From Mycolicibacterium boenickei (lineage in GTDB: Bacteria > Actinomycetota > Actinomycetes > Mycobacteriales > Mycobacteriaceae), in contig NZ_AP022579.1 in NCBI RefSeq assembly GCF_010731295.1, forward strand, positions 2,108,001 through 2,172,000: a DNA stretch of 64,000 nucleotides. The letters are read 5' to 3'. Each line of letters starts with the position of its first letter. Position 1 is the first letter of the stretch. Positions 33,546 to 42,065 of the stretch are shown in pieces. The notes below the pieces were generated by a model. The model ran no database searches. It had not been told where the DNA came from and worked only from the letters and a program-made list of their open reading frames with translations. Both the position numbers and the translations under genes were made by a program.

Positions 33546-34388
33546 ATGGGCACCTATGTGGTTACGGGAGCGGCCTCCGGGATGGGCCGGGCGGCGGCGG
33601 AGCGGTTGAGGGCCGAGGGGCATTTCGTCATCGGAGTCGATCTCCGCGAAGCCCAGGTGATCGCTGATCTTTCGACAGCGCACGGCCGCTCGGAGGCCGT
33701 GGCCGCGGTGCTCGAATTGTGCGGTGGACGGCTGGACGGAGCGATCATGGCCGCGGGTGTGGGCCCGTTGCCTGACCGTGAGGCCGTGCGGCTGATCCTG
33801 TCGGTCAACTACTTCGGTGTGGTCGACCTGCTGCAGAAGTGGCGGGCCGCATTTGCGGCAGGCGGCAACGCGAAGGTGGTCGTCGTCGGGAGCAATTCGA
33901 GCACCACGATGCCGATGGTGCCGCACCGCGCGGTACGGGCGATGTTGCGTGGTGACCTCGACGGTGCGGTGAGGACCTTGCGGCGATACCGTTCGATCGG
34001 ACCGTCGTTCGCCTATGGCGCGTCCAAGATTGCCGTATCGCGTTGGGTACGGCGGCATGCGGTGTCGCCGGACTGGGCTGCGGCCGGGATCCGGCTCAAC
34101 GCGTTAGCCCCAGGGGCGATCAGGACTCCACTGCTGGAGAAGCAGCTCGCGTCTCCCCGAGAAGCGAAGGCGGTGCGGTCCTTCCCGGTCCCGGTCGGGG
34201 GCTTCGGCAACCCCGATCATCTCGCGGAATGGATGGTCTTCATGCTCTCTGATGCGGCCGAGTTCCTGTGCGGCAGTGTCATCTTCGTCGATGGCGGGTC
34301 GGATGCCTATTTCCGGCCGGCCGATTGGCCCAAGCGGGTACCCGTGTCCCGGCTTCCTCGGTATGCCCTGAGGTATCTGCGCGGCTAG
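33546..34388 (+). CDS. 3-alpha-hydroxysteroid dehydrogenase-like SDR (280 aa)
   Basis: Resembles Comamonas 3-alpha-HSD/carbonyl reductase: VIGVDLREAQVIADLSTAHG, LSVNYFGVVDLL, a roughly 35-residue insertion between the Ser motif (VVVGSNSS) and YGASK, then IRLNALAPGAIRTPLLEKQL and VDGGSDAYFRPADWP. That insertion is a hallmark of this subgroup. It would oxidise a 3-alpha-hydroxyl to a ketone. It is the last gene of the eight-gene operon, and the ORF extending to 32916 overlaps the previous gene. This is the clearest pointer to a steroid substrate. Confidence 0.85.
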   Translation: MGTYVVTGAASGMGRAAAERLRAEGHFVIGVDLREAQVIADLSTAHGRSEAVAAVLELCGGRLDGAIMAAGVGPLPDREAVRLILSVNYFGVVDLLQKWRAAFAAGGNAKVVVVGSNSSTTMPMVPHRAVRAMLRGDLDGAVRTLRRYRSIGPSFAYGASKIAVSRWVRRHAVSPDWAAAGIRLNALAPGAIRTPLLEKQLASPREAKAVRSFPVPVGGFGNPDHLAEWMVFMLSDAAEFLCGSVIFVDGGSDAYFRPADWPKRVPVSRLPRYALRYLRG

Positions 34389-34395
34389 GTTCTCG

Positions 34396-35247
34396 TCACC
34401 TGGCGCCGACCGCTGCCACAGTGGCCTCGGCGGTTCGATGGATCATGGCCGGTGTCACCGCGCGATGCGCTGCGCGTACTTGTCTGGCGCCGTTGCGCGG
34501 CACGCTGGACAGGCTGTGGCAGATGGCCCATGACGCGCTGTGCACCGCGGCGGCAACGGGTTCGACGCGTGTGGTCCTGGCGGGACCGCACAGCGACAAC
34601 GCGAACCGATTGCCACCCTCGCTCACTCCGATGGGGGCTGCCACGACGGTGACACCCAACTCGCAACCCTCGGCGTCGACGGCGACGCCACCACGGGCAC
34701 GCACGGTGGCCAGGTTTCGATCCAACTCCGCCCGGTTCCGAATGCCGTATGGCGAGGTCACCGCGTATCGCAATTCCGGCCAGTCCGACTCGTCGAGCTG
34801 CGCCAGCAGCGCCCGTCCGGCCGCACTCTGCTCGAGGGGCTGCTTGGACCCGACCTGCCAACAATTGCCTTGGCTGGGCCACCCGCCGAAGCGTTCGATG
34901 TGCAGTACGTGCGTGTCCGCCAGAACGCTCAGATGTGCCGTCAGGCCGGTGCGTCGATGCAGATCCGCCATCACGGGGAGTGCCGCTTCGGGGATCCGGC
35001 GCTGCCGCACTGCCTGGCTGCCGAGTTCGAACATCCTCAGTCCCAGCGCGTATTTGGCACCCTGACGTTCGACCCAGCCCAACTGCACCAGGCCCTGCAG
35101 GATGCGATGGGCCGATGAGCGGGGCACGTTGGAATACCGGCTGATCTCCGCCAGTGAGAGCGCTTGTCGTGCACCGAAGACGTCCAGAAGGGAAGCAACG
35201 CGATCGAGCATCGCTATGGGAGTTCCGTCGTCATTCGATGTTGGCAC
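34396..35247 (-). CDS. IclR-family regulator 2 (283 aa)
   Basis: Winged-helix N terminus (SLAEISRYSNVPRSSAHRIL) and an IclR effector domain. It is similar in sequence and identical in length to IclR 1, so the two probably arose by duplication and may read related effectors. GTG at 35247 is chosen because GGAGG lies 5 bases upstream; the ORF to 35541 runs through the divergent promoter into tetR. Convergent with the 3-alpha-HSD-like operon (7-base gap). Inverted repeats at 35259-35297 are its probable operator. Confidence 0.86.
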   Translation of the reverse strand: MPTSNDDGTPIAMLDRVASLLDVFGARQALSLAEISRYSNVPRSSAHRILQGLVQLGWVERQGAKYALGLRMFELGSQAVRQRRIPEAALPVMADLHRRTGLTAHLSVLADTHVLHIERFGGWPSQGNCWQVGSKQPLEQSAAGRALLAQLDESDWPELRYAVTSPYGIRNRAELDRNLATVRARGGVAVDAEGCELGVTVVAAPIGVSEGGNRFALSLCGPARTTRVEPVAAAVHSASWAICHSLSSVPRNGARQVRAAHRAVTPAMIHRTAEATVAAVGAR

Positions 35248-35258
35248 AACACCTCCAT

Positions 35259-35297
35259 ACCTGTCATACTCTGCATATGTGTCACAACGTGACAGGT
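35259..35297. promoter_or_regulatory. Nested inverted repeats, probable IclR/TetR operator
   Basis: ACCTGTCA (35259-35266) pairs with TGACAGGT (35290-35297). Nested inside is TGTCAC-AAC-GTGACA (35280-35294). The site lies in the 126-base gap between divergent iclR and tetR genes and could serve either regulator. Confidence 0.6.
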
Positions 35298-35373
35298 GTG
35301 AGTCTAGGCACATCACCGCCGCGAAGTAAAGGAGGCCACGTGCCTCGCAGCTTGTTGCGACGACAATCGTCGA

Positions 35374-36036
35374 ATGCCCAGAAGTAAGGGACCGACGCTC
35401 ACCGAGCGTCGCGCTGAAGAATTGCGGCTCGATATCGCCAGGACCGCATGCGACATCTTCATCGCAGACGGCGACACCACGGCGACCGTGGAGCGCATCT
35501 GCGCCGAGGTCGGCATCGCGACGCGTACGTTCTACCGCCACTTCCCGGTCAAAGAAGATGTCCTGGGACCTCTGTTCCGGCGAAGTGAGAACAACATGCG
35601 CGATCTATTGGCCTGTGCTGCAGCAGATTCGGACCCGGTAGACGTGCTCGTCGACATGTTCACGGTCGAGGTACGGCATCGGCAGTCAGCGGGGGCTCAG
35701 CACCGGCAGTCGGTCGAGATCGCTCGCAAACTCATGGCGCTCGTTGCCGAGACGCCCCAGTATCGCTTGCGATGGATGGAGTGGAGCGAGAACCTGGCTG
35801 ACGCCATCACCGAGTTCCTGGCGCGGCATTTCGAATTGGGTGACGACGCGTTCATACGCGCGCTGCCGAGCAGACTCATCGTCCACGTCAGCAGTAACGC
35901 GTACATCTGGTGGACCGATGCCAAGGAACCGCACGAACTTGACGAGCTGATAGCGGCGCACCGGTCTGGAATCGGCATGGTGCTGGCCGGTCTCCAGCGG
36001 TTGGACGTCAGTCGCCTCGCCGCAAGAAGGTCGTAA
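35374..36036 (+). CDS. TetR-family regulator (220 aa)
   Basis: N-terminal HTH (about 15-65: LDIARTACDIFIADGDTTAT, then ATRTFYRHFPVKEDVLG) with a helical C-terminal domain. It is divergent from IclR 2 and overlaps the end of the converging HsaD-like gene by 29 bases. It is the third regulator of the catabolic cluster; target unknown, with the nested inverted repeats upstream as one candidate. Confidence 0.85.
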   Translation: MPRSKGPTLTERRAEELRLDIARTACDIFIADGDTTATVERICAEVGIATRTFYRHFPVKEDVLGPLFRRSENNMRDLLACAAADSDPVDVLVDMFTVEVRHRQSAGAQHRQSVEIARKLMALVAETPQYRLRWMEWSENLADAITEFLARHFELGDDAFIRALPSRLIVHVSSNAYIWWTDAKEPHELDELIAAHRSGIGMVLAGLQRLDVSRLAARRS

Positions 36037-36931
36037 CCACTGACTCGAAGGCGGCTTTCGCCTCGATCATGGCCCAGTGCCCGCAGTTCGGGAACACGTG
36101 AAGTTCTGCGTTCGGAATCGTGCGCATCGGAATCAGTGCCATGTCAAGGGGACTCACGCGGTCATCGCGTCCCCAGGTCAAGAGCGTCGGTGCGGCCACC
36201 TTGTGCATCCTGGCCCACGGCATGGGCCGGTCCGAAGCCGCCATGGCCGCCATCGTCGCTGTGAACGCGGCCTTTCCGTACATCCGGCGGGCGGCGGCCA
36301 GCGTCTCGGGATCGGTCGCCAGGGTCCAGCGCTCTTCGATGAGCTCCTCGGTGACCAACGACTGGTCGTAGACCATGGACCGTAACCAGGCGACCAGGCG
36401 CGCACGCGTCGGATCCTCGGTGAACTCCTGCAGCAGCCGAATGCCCTCGCTGGGACCGGGGGAGAAGATCGTGGTGCCGATCCCGCCGATGGTCACCAGG
36501 CGGCCGACCCGCTCGGGCGAGTTGATCGCCGTATGTATACCGACACCGCCGCCCATCGAATTGCCGACGATGTCCACCCGTTCGATCCCGAGCGCATCGA
36601 GGAACGGCGTGACTGCACCCTGCGCGGTGACCATGGGGTGCCCACCCCAATCGTCTGAGACGCCGAAACCGGGGAATTCGAGAACCAGGCACCGGAAGCG
36701 TTCGGCGAATGTCGGCAGCACGCCGCGGAAGTTGCGCCATCCCGTGACGCCGGGCCCCGAGCCGTGCAGGAACAGCACGGTCGGACCACTACCGACGTCG
36801 TAGTAATGCAGAGCGCCCGCGCTCGTGCGGACCTCGCGTAAGGCATCTGGCGCACTGGTGTGATGGGTGACCGAAGCGGATTGCGACACGGATCTTCTTT
36901 CGTCTCGATGGCTCGACACCTCGAGGCTCAC
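36008..36931 (-). CDS. HsaD-like meta-cleavage-product hydrolase (alpha/beta hydrolase, 307 aa)
   Basis: The alpha/beta hydrolase fold of the C-C bond hydrolases HsaD/BphD: LHGSGPGVTGWRNF near residue 55, nucleophile Ser125 in GNSMGGG, Asp in GRDDRVSP and His in NCGHWAMIE. These cleave the ring-opened product of an extradiol dioxygenase, which fits the HsaC-like gene in the same cluster though on a separate transcript. The first ~28 residues look like an extension; a later start is possible. It is divergent from the mce operon. Confidence 0.85.
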   Translation of the reverse strand: MSLEVSSHRDERRSVSQSASVTHHTSAPDALREVRTSAGALHYYDVGSGPTVLFLHGSGPGVTGWRNFRGVLPTFAERFRCLVLEFPGFGVSDDWGGHPMVTAQGAVTPFLDALGIERVDIVGNSMGGGVGIHTAINSPERVGRLVTIGGIGTTIFSPGPSEGIRLLQEFTEDPTRARLVAWLRSMVYDQSLVTEELIEERWTLATDPETLAAARRMYGKAAFTATMAAMAASDRPMPWARMHKVAAPTLLTWGRDDRVSPLDMALIPMRTIPNAELHVFPNCGHWAMIEAKAAFESVVTTFLRRGD

Positions 36932-37127
36932 ACGCGGTCAGCGGGGCCGGCAACGACATGGTCCGCTCACCGGTGACTGGCGAGAAACACCCCCCGAAGG
37001 GTTGTTTTCCCGGTGGGCGGGACAGCCGATGGTGAAGCCGGAAATTAACTGCGATTGTTCCCGGTCGAGACGAGTGGTCTGGGTCATACGACCCCCTCTC
37101 GTGTGAGCTACACAGAACGGAGATCCG

Positions 37128-37898
37128 ATGCTGCAGCGACAGCTCGCCGGCCCACTCGAGGGGGTGGGTGGGTTGTTCGCCATGTCGGTGGACGCCGCCA
37201 GATTCGTGGTGCGCAGACCCTTCCAATGGCGCGAATTTCTGGACCAATCCTGGTTCGTGGCGCGGGTGTCGATGGCGCCGACGCTGCTGGTGGCGATCCC
37301 GTTCACCGTGCTGGTGTCGTTCACCCTCAACATCCTGCTGCGCGAACTGGGTGCGGCGGATCTTTCCGGGGCGGGTGCGGCCTTCGGCGCCGTGACCCAG
37401 GTCGGTCCGATGGTGACGGTGCTGATCGTCGCCGGCGCCGGTGCCACCGCGATGTGTGCCGACCTCGGGTCGCGCACCGTCCGCGAAGAGATCGACGCCA
37501 TGGAGGTGCTGGGCATCAATCCGATCCAGCGTCTGGTCACCCCGCGGATGCTGGCCTCCGGACTGGTGGCCCTGCTCCTCAACAGCGTCGTCGTGATCAT
37601 CGGAATCCTTGGCGGATACCTGTTCTCGGTGTTCGTCCAGGACGTCAACCCGGGCGCCTTCGCCGCAGGCATCACCCTGCTCACCGGCATTCCGGAGGTC
37701 GTCATCTCCTGTGTCAAAGCGGCCTTGTTCGGCCTCATCGCCGGACTGGTCGCCTGCTATCGCGGTCTGACCGTCTCGGGTGGAGGCGCCAAGGCGGTGG
37801 GCAATGCCGTCAACGAGACGGTGGTCTACGCCTTCATGGCACTGTTCGTGGTCAACGTGGTGGTCACCGCCATCGGCATCCAGATGACGACCCGATGA
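37128..37898 (+). CDS. yrbEA: YrbEA (MlaE-type) permease of the mce operon (256 aa)
   Basis: An integral membrane permease of an ABC-type lipid importer, with the MlaE pattern: FTVLVSFTLNILLRELGAAD, then VREEIDAMEVLGINPIQRLV and about five TMs. It works with YrbEB, the Mce A-F assembly and an ATPase (MceG) encoded elsewhere. First gene of the operon; its stop overlaps yrbEB (ATGA). I do not assign an mce operon number. Sequence is close to YrbE4A at 61076. Confidence 0.92.
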   Translation: MLQRQLAGPLEGVGGLFAMSVDAARFVVRRPFQWREFLDQSWFVARVSMAPTLLVAIPFTVLVSFTLNILLRELGAADLSGAGAAFGAVTQVGPMVTVLIVAGAGATAMCADLGSRTVREEIDAMEVLGINPIQRLVTPRMLASGLVALLLNSVVVIIGILGGYLFSVFVQDVNPGAFAAGITLLTGIPEVVISCVKAALFGLIAGLVACYRGLTVSGGGAKAVGNAVNETVVYAFMALFVVNVVVTAIGIQMTTR

Positions 37899-38755
37899 CG
37901 GCGACCACGGCGGTACTCCAGTCGGCCTACCCGCGCCTGTCCCGTGCCGTACGCCGGCCGGGGGCCGTGCTCGGTGGCATCGGTGACCACGTTCTGTTCT
38001 ACGGCCGGGCCCTGGCCGGCATGCCCCACGCGGCGATGCACTACCGCAAGGAGGTCATCCGGCTGGTAGCCGAAATCAGCATGGGTGCAGGCACATTGGC
38101 GATGATCGGCGGGACCGTCGTCATCGTGGGGTTCCTGACCCTGGCCACCGGCGGCGTCCTGGCGATCCAGGGGTACAGCTCGTTGGGCAACATCGGCATC
38201 GAAGCGCTGACCGGGTTCCTCGCGGCTTTCATCAACGTACGGATCTCGGCCCCCATCGTCGCCGGTATCGGCCTGGCCGCCACCTTCGGCGCCGGTGTCA
38301 CGGCGCAGCTCGGCGCGATGCGGATCAACGAAGAGATCGACGCCCTGGAATCGATGGCCATCCGGCCGGTCGAGTACCTCGTGTCCAGCCGCATCGTGGC
38401 GGGGATGATCGCGATCACGCCGCTGTACTCGATCGCAGTAATCCTGTCGTTCCTGGCCAGCCAGTTCACCACCGTCGTGCTGCTCGGGCAGTCGGGCGGT
38501 CTGTACGGGCACTACTTCAGCACGTTCCTCAACCCCATCGATCTGCTCTGGTCCTTCCTGCAGGCGCTGCTGATGGCCCTGGCGATCCTGCTGGTGCACA
38601 CCTACTACGGATTTTTCGCCACCGGTGGCCCAGCCGGCGTGGGCGTGGCGGTCGGAAATGCCGTCCGGACGTCGCTGATCGTCGTCGTCTCGATCACGCT
38701 GCTGGTCTCCCTGGCCGTCTACGGCTCCAACGGCAACTTCAACCTCTCCGGCTAG
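37895..38755 (+). CDS. yrbEB: YrbEB (MlaE-type) permease of the mce operon (286 aa)
   Basis: Second MlaE-type permease: GHVLFYGRALAG-like N terminus (HVLFYGRALAGMPHAAMHY), INEEIDALESMAIRPVEYLV and C-terminal GNFNLSG, which is also the end of YrbE4B. Forms a heterodimer with YrbEA in the inner membrane. ATG at 37895 overlaps yrbEA; the long ORF from 37055 in this frame covers yrbEA on another frame and is not the gene. Confidence 0.92.
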   Translation: MTATTAVLQSAYPRLSRAVRRPGAVLGGIGDHVLFYGRALAGMPHAAMHYRKEVIRLVAEISMGAGTLAMIGGTVVIVGFLTLATGGVLAIQGYSSLGNIGIEALTGFLAAFINVRISAPIVAGIGLAATFGAGVTAQLGAMRINEEIDALESMAIRPVEYLVSSRIVAGMIAITPLYSIAVILSFLASQFTTVVLLGQSGGLYGHYFSTFLNPIDLLWSFLQALLMALAILLVHTYYGFFATGGPAGVGVAVGNAVRTSLIVVVSITLLVSLAVYGSNGNFNLSG

Positions 38756-38767
38756 AGAAGGCATCTG

Positions 38768-39955
38768 ATGTCGCGTGACGCTAAACGTCAACTGAGCGGA
38801 CTGATCACGGTCCTGGTGATCGCCGCGATCGTCGTCGGGGCCATCGTGCTGTTCCGCGGCGGTGTCGCCCCCACCGCGTCGGTGACCGTCATCTCGCCGC
38901 GGGTCGGCCTGGTGATGAACCCCGATGCCAAGGTCAAACTGCACGGTGCGCAGGTCGGCAAGGTCGTGGCGATCGAGACCCTGCCCGATGGTCAGGCAGC
39001 TCTGAAGCTGGCGATGAATCCCGATGATCTGCAGCTGATTCCGGCTAACACCGGTGTCGAGATCGCCTCGACCACTGTGTTCGGCGCCAAGTTCGTCCAA
39101 CTCGTCCCGCCGGCCGATCCGTCGTCGAAATCGATGTACGCCGGCCAGGTCCTGGACGCGACGCACACCACCGTCGAGATCAACACGGTGTTCGAGCAAC
39201 TGGTGTCGGTGCTGGCGCAGATCCAGCCGGAAAAGTTGAACGAGACGCTGGGCGCGATGGCCCAGGCGATCGACGGCCGCGGCGACAAGATGGGTCAGAC
39301 GATGGTCGACCTGGACGCGCTGCTGGCCAAGATCGGCCCCAGCCTGCCGACGATGAGCCATGAGATCGCCGTCGCGCCACAGGTGTTCAATGCGTACGCC
39401 GATGTCGGGCCCGAGTTGACGGACACCATCCGCAACGCGACCCGGCTCAGTGACACAGTCTTCGATCGGCGAAACGATCTGGACGCGGCGCTCCTCAGCG
39501 CGATCGGGCTGGCCGATATCGGCAACGACGTGCTGACGACGAACAGTGCCGGGATCACCGACGCCATGCGCCTGCTGGTGCCGACCACGAATCTCACCAA
39601 CCAGTACAACTCGGCGCTCAACTGCGCGCTCAAGGGCATGGAGCCACTGGCCCTCGGTCCGCCGCAGCCGTTGCCGGGCGTCATGCTGCTCGATTCGTTC
39701 CTGCTGGGCACCGAGCGCTACCGCTACCCGGGCAACCTGCCGAAGGTGGCCGCCACCGGCGGACCGCAGTGCCAGGGCCTGCCCGAGGTCGGTTTCGAGA
39801 AGCGGCCGCCGTTCATCGTCACCGACATCGACGCCAACCCGGCGCAGTACGGCAATCAGGGCATCCTGCTGAACTCCGACGCACTCAAGCAAGCGCTGTA
39901 CGGCCCGCTCGACGGCCCGCCGCGCAACACCACCCAGATTGGACAACCGGGATGA
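38768..39955 (+). CDS. mceA: MceA substrate-binding protein (395 aa)
   Basis: N-terminal TM/signal anchor (about residues 8-30), then an MlaD domain (about 36-115, VISPRVGLVMNPDAKVKLHG) and a long helical MCE C-terminal domain. It forms part of the heterohexameric tunnel that carries lipids across the periplasm to YrbEAB. The resemblance to Mce4A (62695) extends to CALKGMEPL-like Cys regions. 12 bases after yrbEB; its stop overlaps mceB. Confidence 0.92.
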   Translation: MSRDAKRQLSGLITVLVIAAIVVGAIVLFRGGVAPTASVTVISPRVGLVMNPDAKVKLHGAQVGKVVAIETLPDGQAALKLAMNPDDLQLIPANTGVEIASTTVFGAKFVQLVPPADPSSKSMYAGQVLDATHTTVEINTVFEQLVSVLAQIQPEKLNETLGAMAQAIDGRGDKMGQTMVDLDALLAKIGPSLPTMSHEIAVAPQVFNAYADVGPELTDTIRNATRLSDTVFDRRNDLDAALLSAIGLADIGNDVLTTNSAGITDAMRLLVPTTNLTNQYNSALNCALKGMEPLALGPPQPLPGVMLLDSFLLGTERYRYPGNLPKVAATGGPQCQGLPEVGFEKRPPFIVTDIDANPAQYGNQGILLNSDALKQALYGPLDGPPRNTTQIGQPG

Positions 39956-40983
39956 CGCGCACCCGAGGGACCGCTGTGAAGTTCGGCGTGTTCGGAGTGA
40001 CGATGCTGCTCCTGACCGGAGCATTGTTCGCGATCATGGGCCAGTACCGGACCGGGTCGACCAACGGCTATTCGGCGGTGTTCAGCGACGCGTCCAGCCT
40101 CAAGGCCGGCGACTCGGTACGCGTGGCGGGTATCCGCGTCGGCACCGTCAATGACGTTGAGCTGCAACCTGACAACACCGTCCTGGTGCACTTCGACTCG
40201 GACCGCGAAGTCGTCATGACGACTGCCACCAAGATCGCGGTGCGCTACCTGGACCTGGTCGGCAACCGGTATCTGGAGTTGCTCGACAGCCCGGGATCGA
40301 CCAAGCTCCAGCCGCCGGGCTCCCAGATCCCCGTGGAGCGCACCGAACCGGCGCTGGACCTCGACCTGCTCCTCGGCGGGCTCAAACCCGTGATCCAGGG
40401 TCTCAACGCCCAGAACGTCAACGCCCTGACCAACTCGCTGATCCAGATTCTGCAGGGTCAGAGCGGCACGGTGGAATCGCTGCTGTCCCATACGACTTCG
40501 TTCACCCAGGCGCTCGCCGACAACGGGCAGACCGTGCAACAGCTGATCGACAACCTGAAAACCACGGTGGCAACCGTGGCCAAGGATGGCGACAAGTTCT
40601 CCGGTGCCGTCGAGCAGCTGCAACAGCTCATCACCGGTCTGTCACAGGAACGCGATCCCATCGGAGAAGCCATCAACGCCCTCGACAACGGCACCGCCTC
40701 CCTGGCGGACCTGATGACGCAGGCGCGCCCGCCGCTGTCGGGCACCGTGGATCAACTCACCCGGCTGGCGCCGCTGCTCTCCAACGAGGACGACATGGCG
40801 CGTCTGGACCTGTCGTTGCAGAACGCGCCCAAGAACTACCGCAAGCTGGTCCGGTTGGGTGCCTACGGCAGCTTCATCAACCAGTACGTGTGCGGCATGA
40901 ATGTCAGAGTCACCGACCTGCAGGGGCGCACGGCGTACTTCCCGTGGATCATGCAGAACTCCGGACGCTGTGGGGAGCCCTGA
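39952..40983 (+). CDS. mceB: MceB substrate-binding protein (343 aa)
   Basis: N-terminal TM (about 10-28), MlaD domain (about 40-115, SVRVAGIRVGTVNDVEL), then coiled helical region with repeated spacing of heptads (about 130-270) and a Cys-containing end (INQYVCGMNVRVTD, NSGRCGEP). ATG at 39952 overlaps the mceA stop. The in-frame ORF beginning 39769 overlaps mceA and is rejected. Confidence 0.92.
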   Translation: MTRTRGTAVKFGVFGVTMLLLTGALFAIMGQYRTGSTNGYSAVFSDASSLKAGDSVRVAGIRVGTVNDVELQPDNTVLVHFDSDREVVMTTATKIAVRYLDLVGNRYLELLDSPGSTKLQPPGSQIPVERTEPALDLDLLLGGLKPVIQGLNAQNVNALTNSLIQILQGQSGTVESLLSHTTSFTQALADNGQTVQQLIDNLKTTVATVAKDGDKFSGAVEQLQQLITGLSQERDPIGEAINALDNGTASLADLMTQARPPLSGTVDQLTRLAPLLSNEDDMARLDLSLQNAPKNYRKLVRLGAYGSFINQYVCGMNVRVTDLQGRTAYFPWIMQNSGRCGEP

Positions 40984-42065
40984 TGCTGAAATACCGTGGA
41001 TCGCACCTCATCCGGAGTGGGCTCATCGGCATCGTGCTGATCGCGATGATCATCGCGGTCGGACTCCAGCCGCAGGCGCTCTGGTCGTGGGCCACGTCGG
41101 TCAAATACAACGCACTGTTCGCCGAGGCCGGCGGGCTCACCACCGGTAACGACGTCAAGATCTCCGGAGTCACCAAAGGCCTGGTCACCGATGTCAGCCT
41201 GAGTCACGGCAAGGCGCTGGTGACCTTCACCCTCGACAGCAAGGTGCGGCTCGGCTCCGACACCACCGCGCACATCCGCACCGGGACGATGCTCGGTGCC
41301 CGGATGCTGACCCTGGAACCGGCAGGCGCCGGCACGATGCGTGCCTCGGACACGATTCCGATCACCAGGACGGCATCGCCGTATTCGTTGACCAACGCCG
41401 TCGGCGACTTCACCAACAACACCGCGGGCACGGACACGGCCGCGCTCACGCAGTCCCTGGATACGTTGTCGGACACCATCGACCGGATGGCACCCCAGCT
41501 GGGGCCGACGTTCGAAGGCCTGTCCCGGTTGTCGGAGACGCTCAACAGCCGCAACGAGTCGCTGTCCAACCTGCTCAAGAGTGCGGCCGATGTGACCGGC
41601 ATCCTGTCGAAGCGCAGTGAACAGGTCAACACGCTGCTGCTGGACGCGAACGCGTTGACCGGGGTGCTCGACCAGCGCCGGTATGCGATCGTCAACCTGC
41701 TGGCCAACACTTCGGCACTGTCGCAGCAACTGTCCGGACTCGTCCACGACAACGAGGAAGAGCTCGCCCCCACCCTGAAGCAGCTCAACGCGGTGACGGC
41801 GATGCTGGAGAAGAACCGCGACAACATCGCCGGAGCCCTGGCAGGTCTCGCCAAATATCAGGTCACCCAGGGTGAATCGGTGAACAACGGCTTCTACTAC
41901 AACGCCTTTGTCGCGAACCTCAATCCCGCGCAGACCATCCAGCCGTTCCTGGACTACGCGTTCGGGTTCCGCCGCGGCACCAATGCCGGTCAGCCGCCGG
42001 ACAATGCCGGCCCGCGCGCCGAATTCCCGTGGCCCCACAACGGCATTCCTGGAGGAAGTCGATGA
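40983..42065 (+). CDS. mceC: MceC substrate-binding protein (360 aa)
   Basis: N-terminal TM (about 12-30), MlaD domain (about 38-115, NDVKISGVTKGLVTDVSLSH) and a helical C-terminal tunnel region, with a Gly/Pro-rich end. ATG overlaps the mceB stop by one base (TGATG), and its own stop overlaps mceD. The ORF starting at 40890 runs through the end of mceB. Confidence 0.92.
   Translation: MLKYRGSHLIRSGLIGIVLIAMIIAVGLQPQALWSWATSVKYNALFAEAGGLTTGNDVKISGVTKGLVTDVSLSHGKALVTFTLDSKVRLGSDTTAHIRTGTMLGARMLTLEPAGAGTMRASDTIPITRTASPYSLTNAVGDFTNNTAGTDTAALTQSLDTLSDTIDRMAPQLGPTFEGLSRLSETLNSRNESLSNLLKSAADVTGILSKRSEQVNTLLLDANALTGVLDQRRYAIVNLLANTSALSQQLSGLVHDNEEELAPTLKQLNAVTAMLEKNRDNIAGALAGLAKYQVTQGESVNNGFYYNAFVANLNPAQTIQPFLDYAFGFRRGTNAGQPPDNAGPRAEFPWPHNGIPGGSR

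Noticed and set aside
37826..40024. Long minus-strand ORF of 732 codons opposite yrbEB/mceA
   Set aside because: It lies antisense to clear Mce genes, has no recognisable domain and a Gln/Asp/Arg/His-rich composition typical of the antisense frame of high-GC genes.
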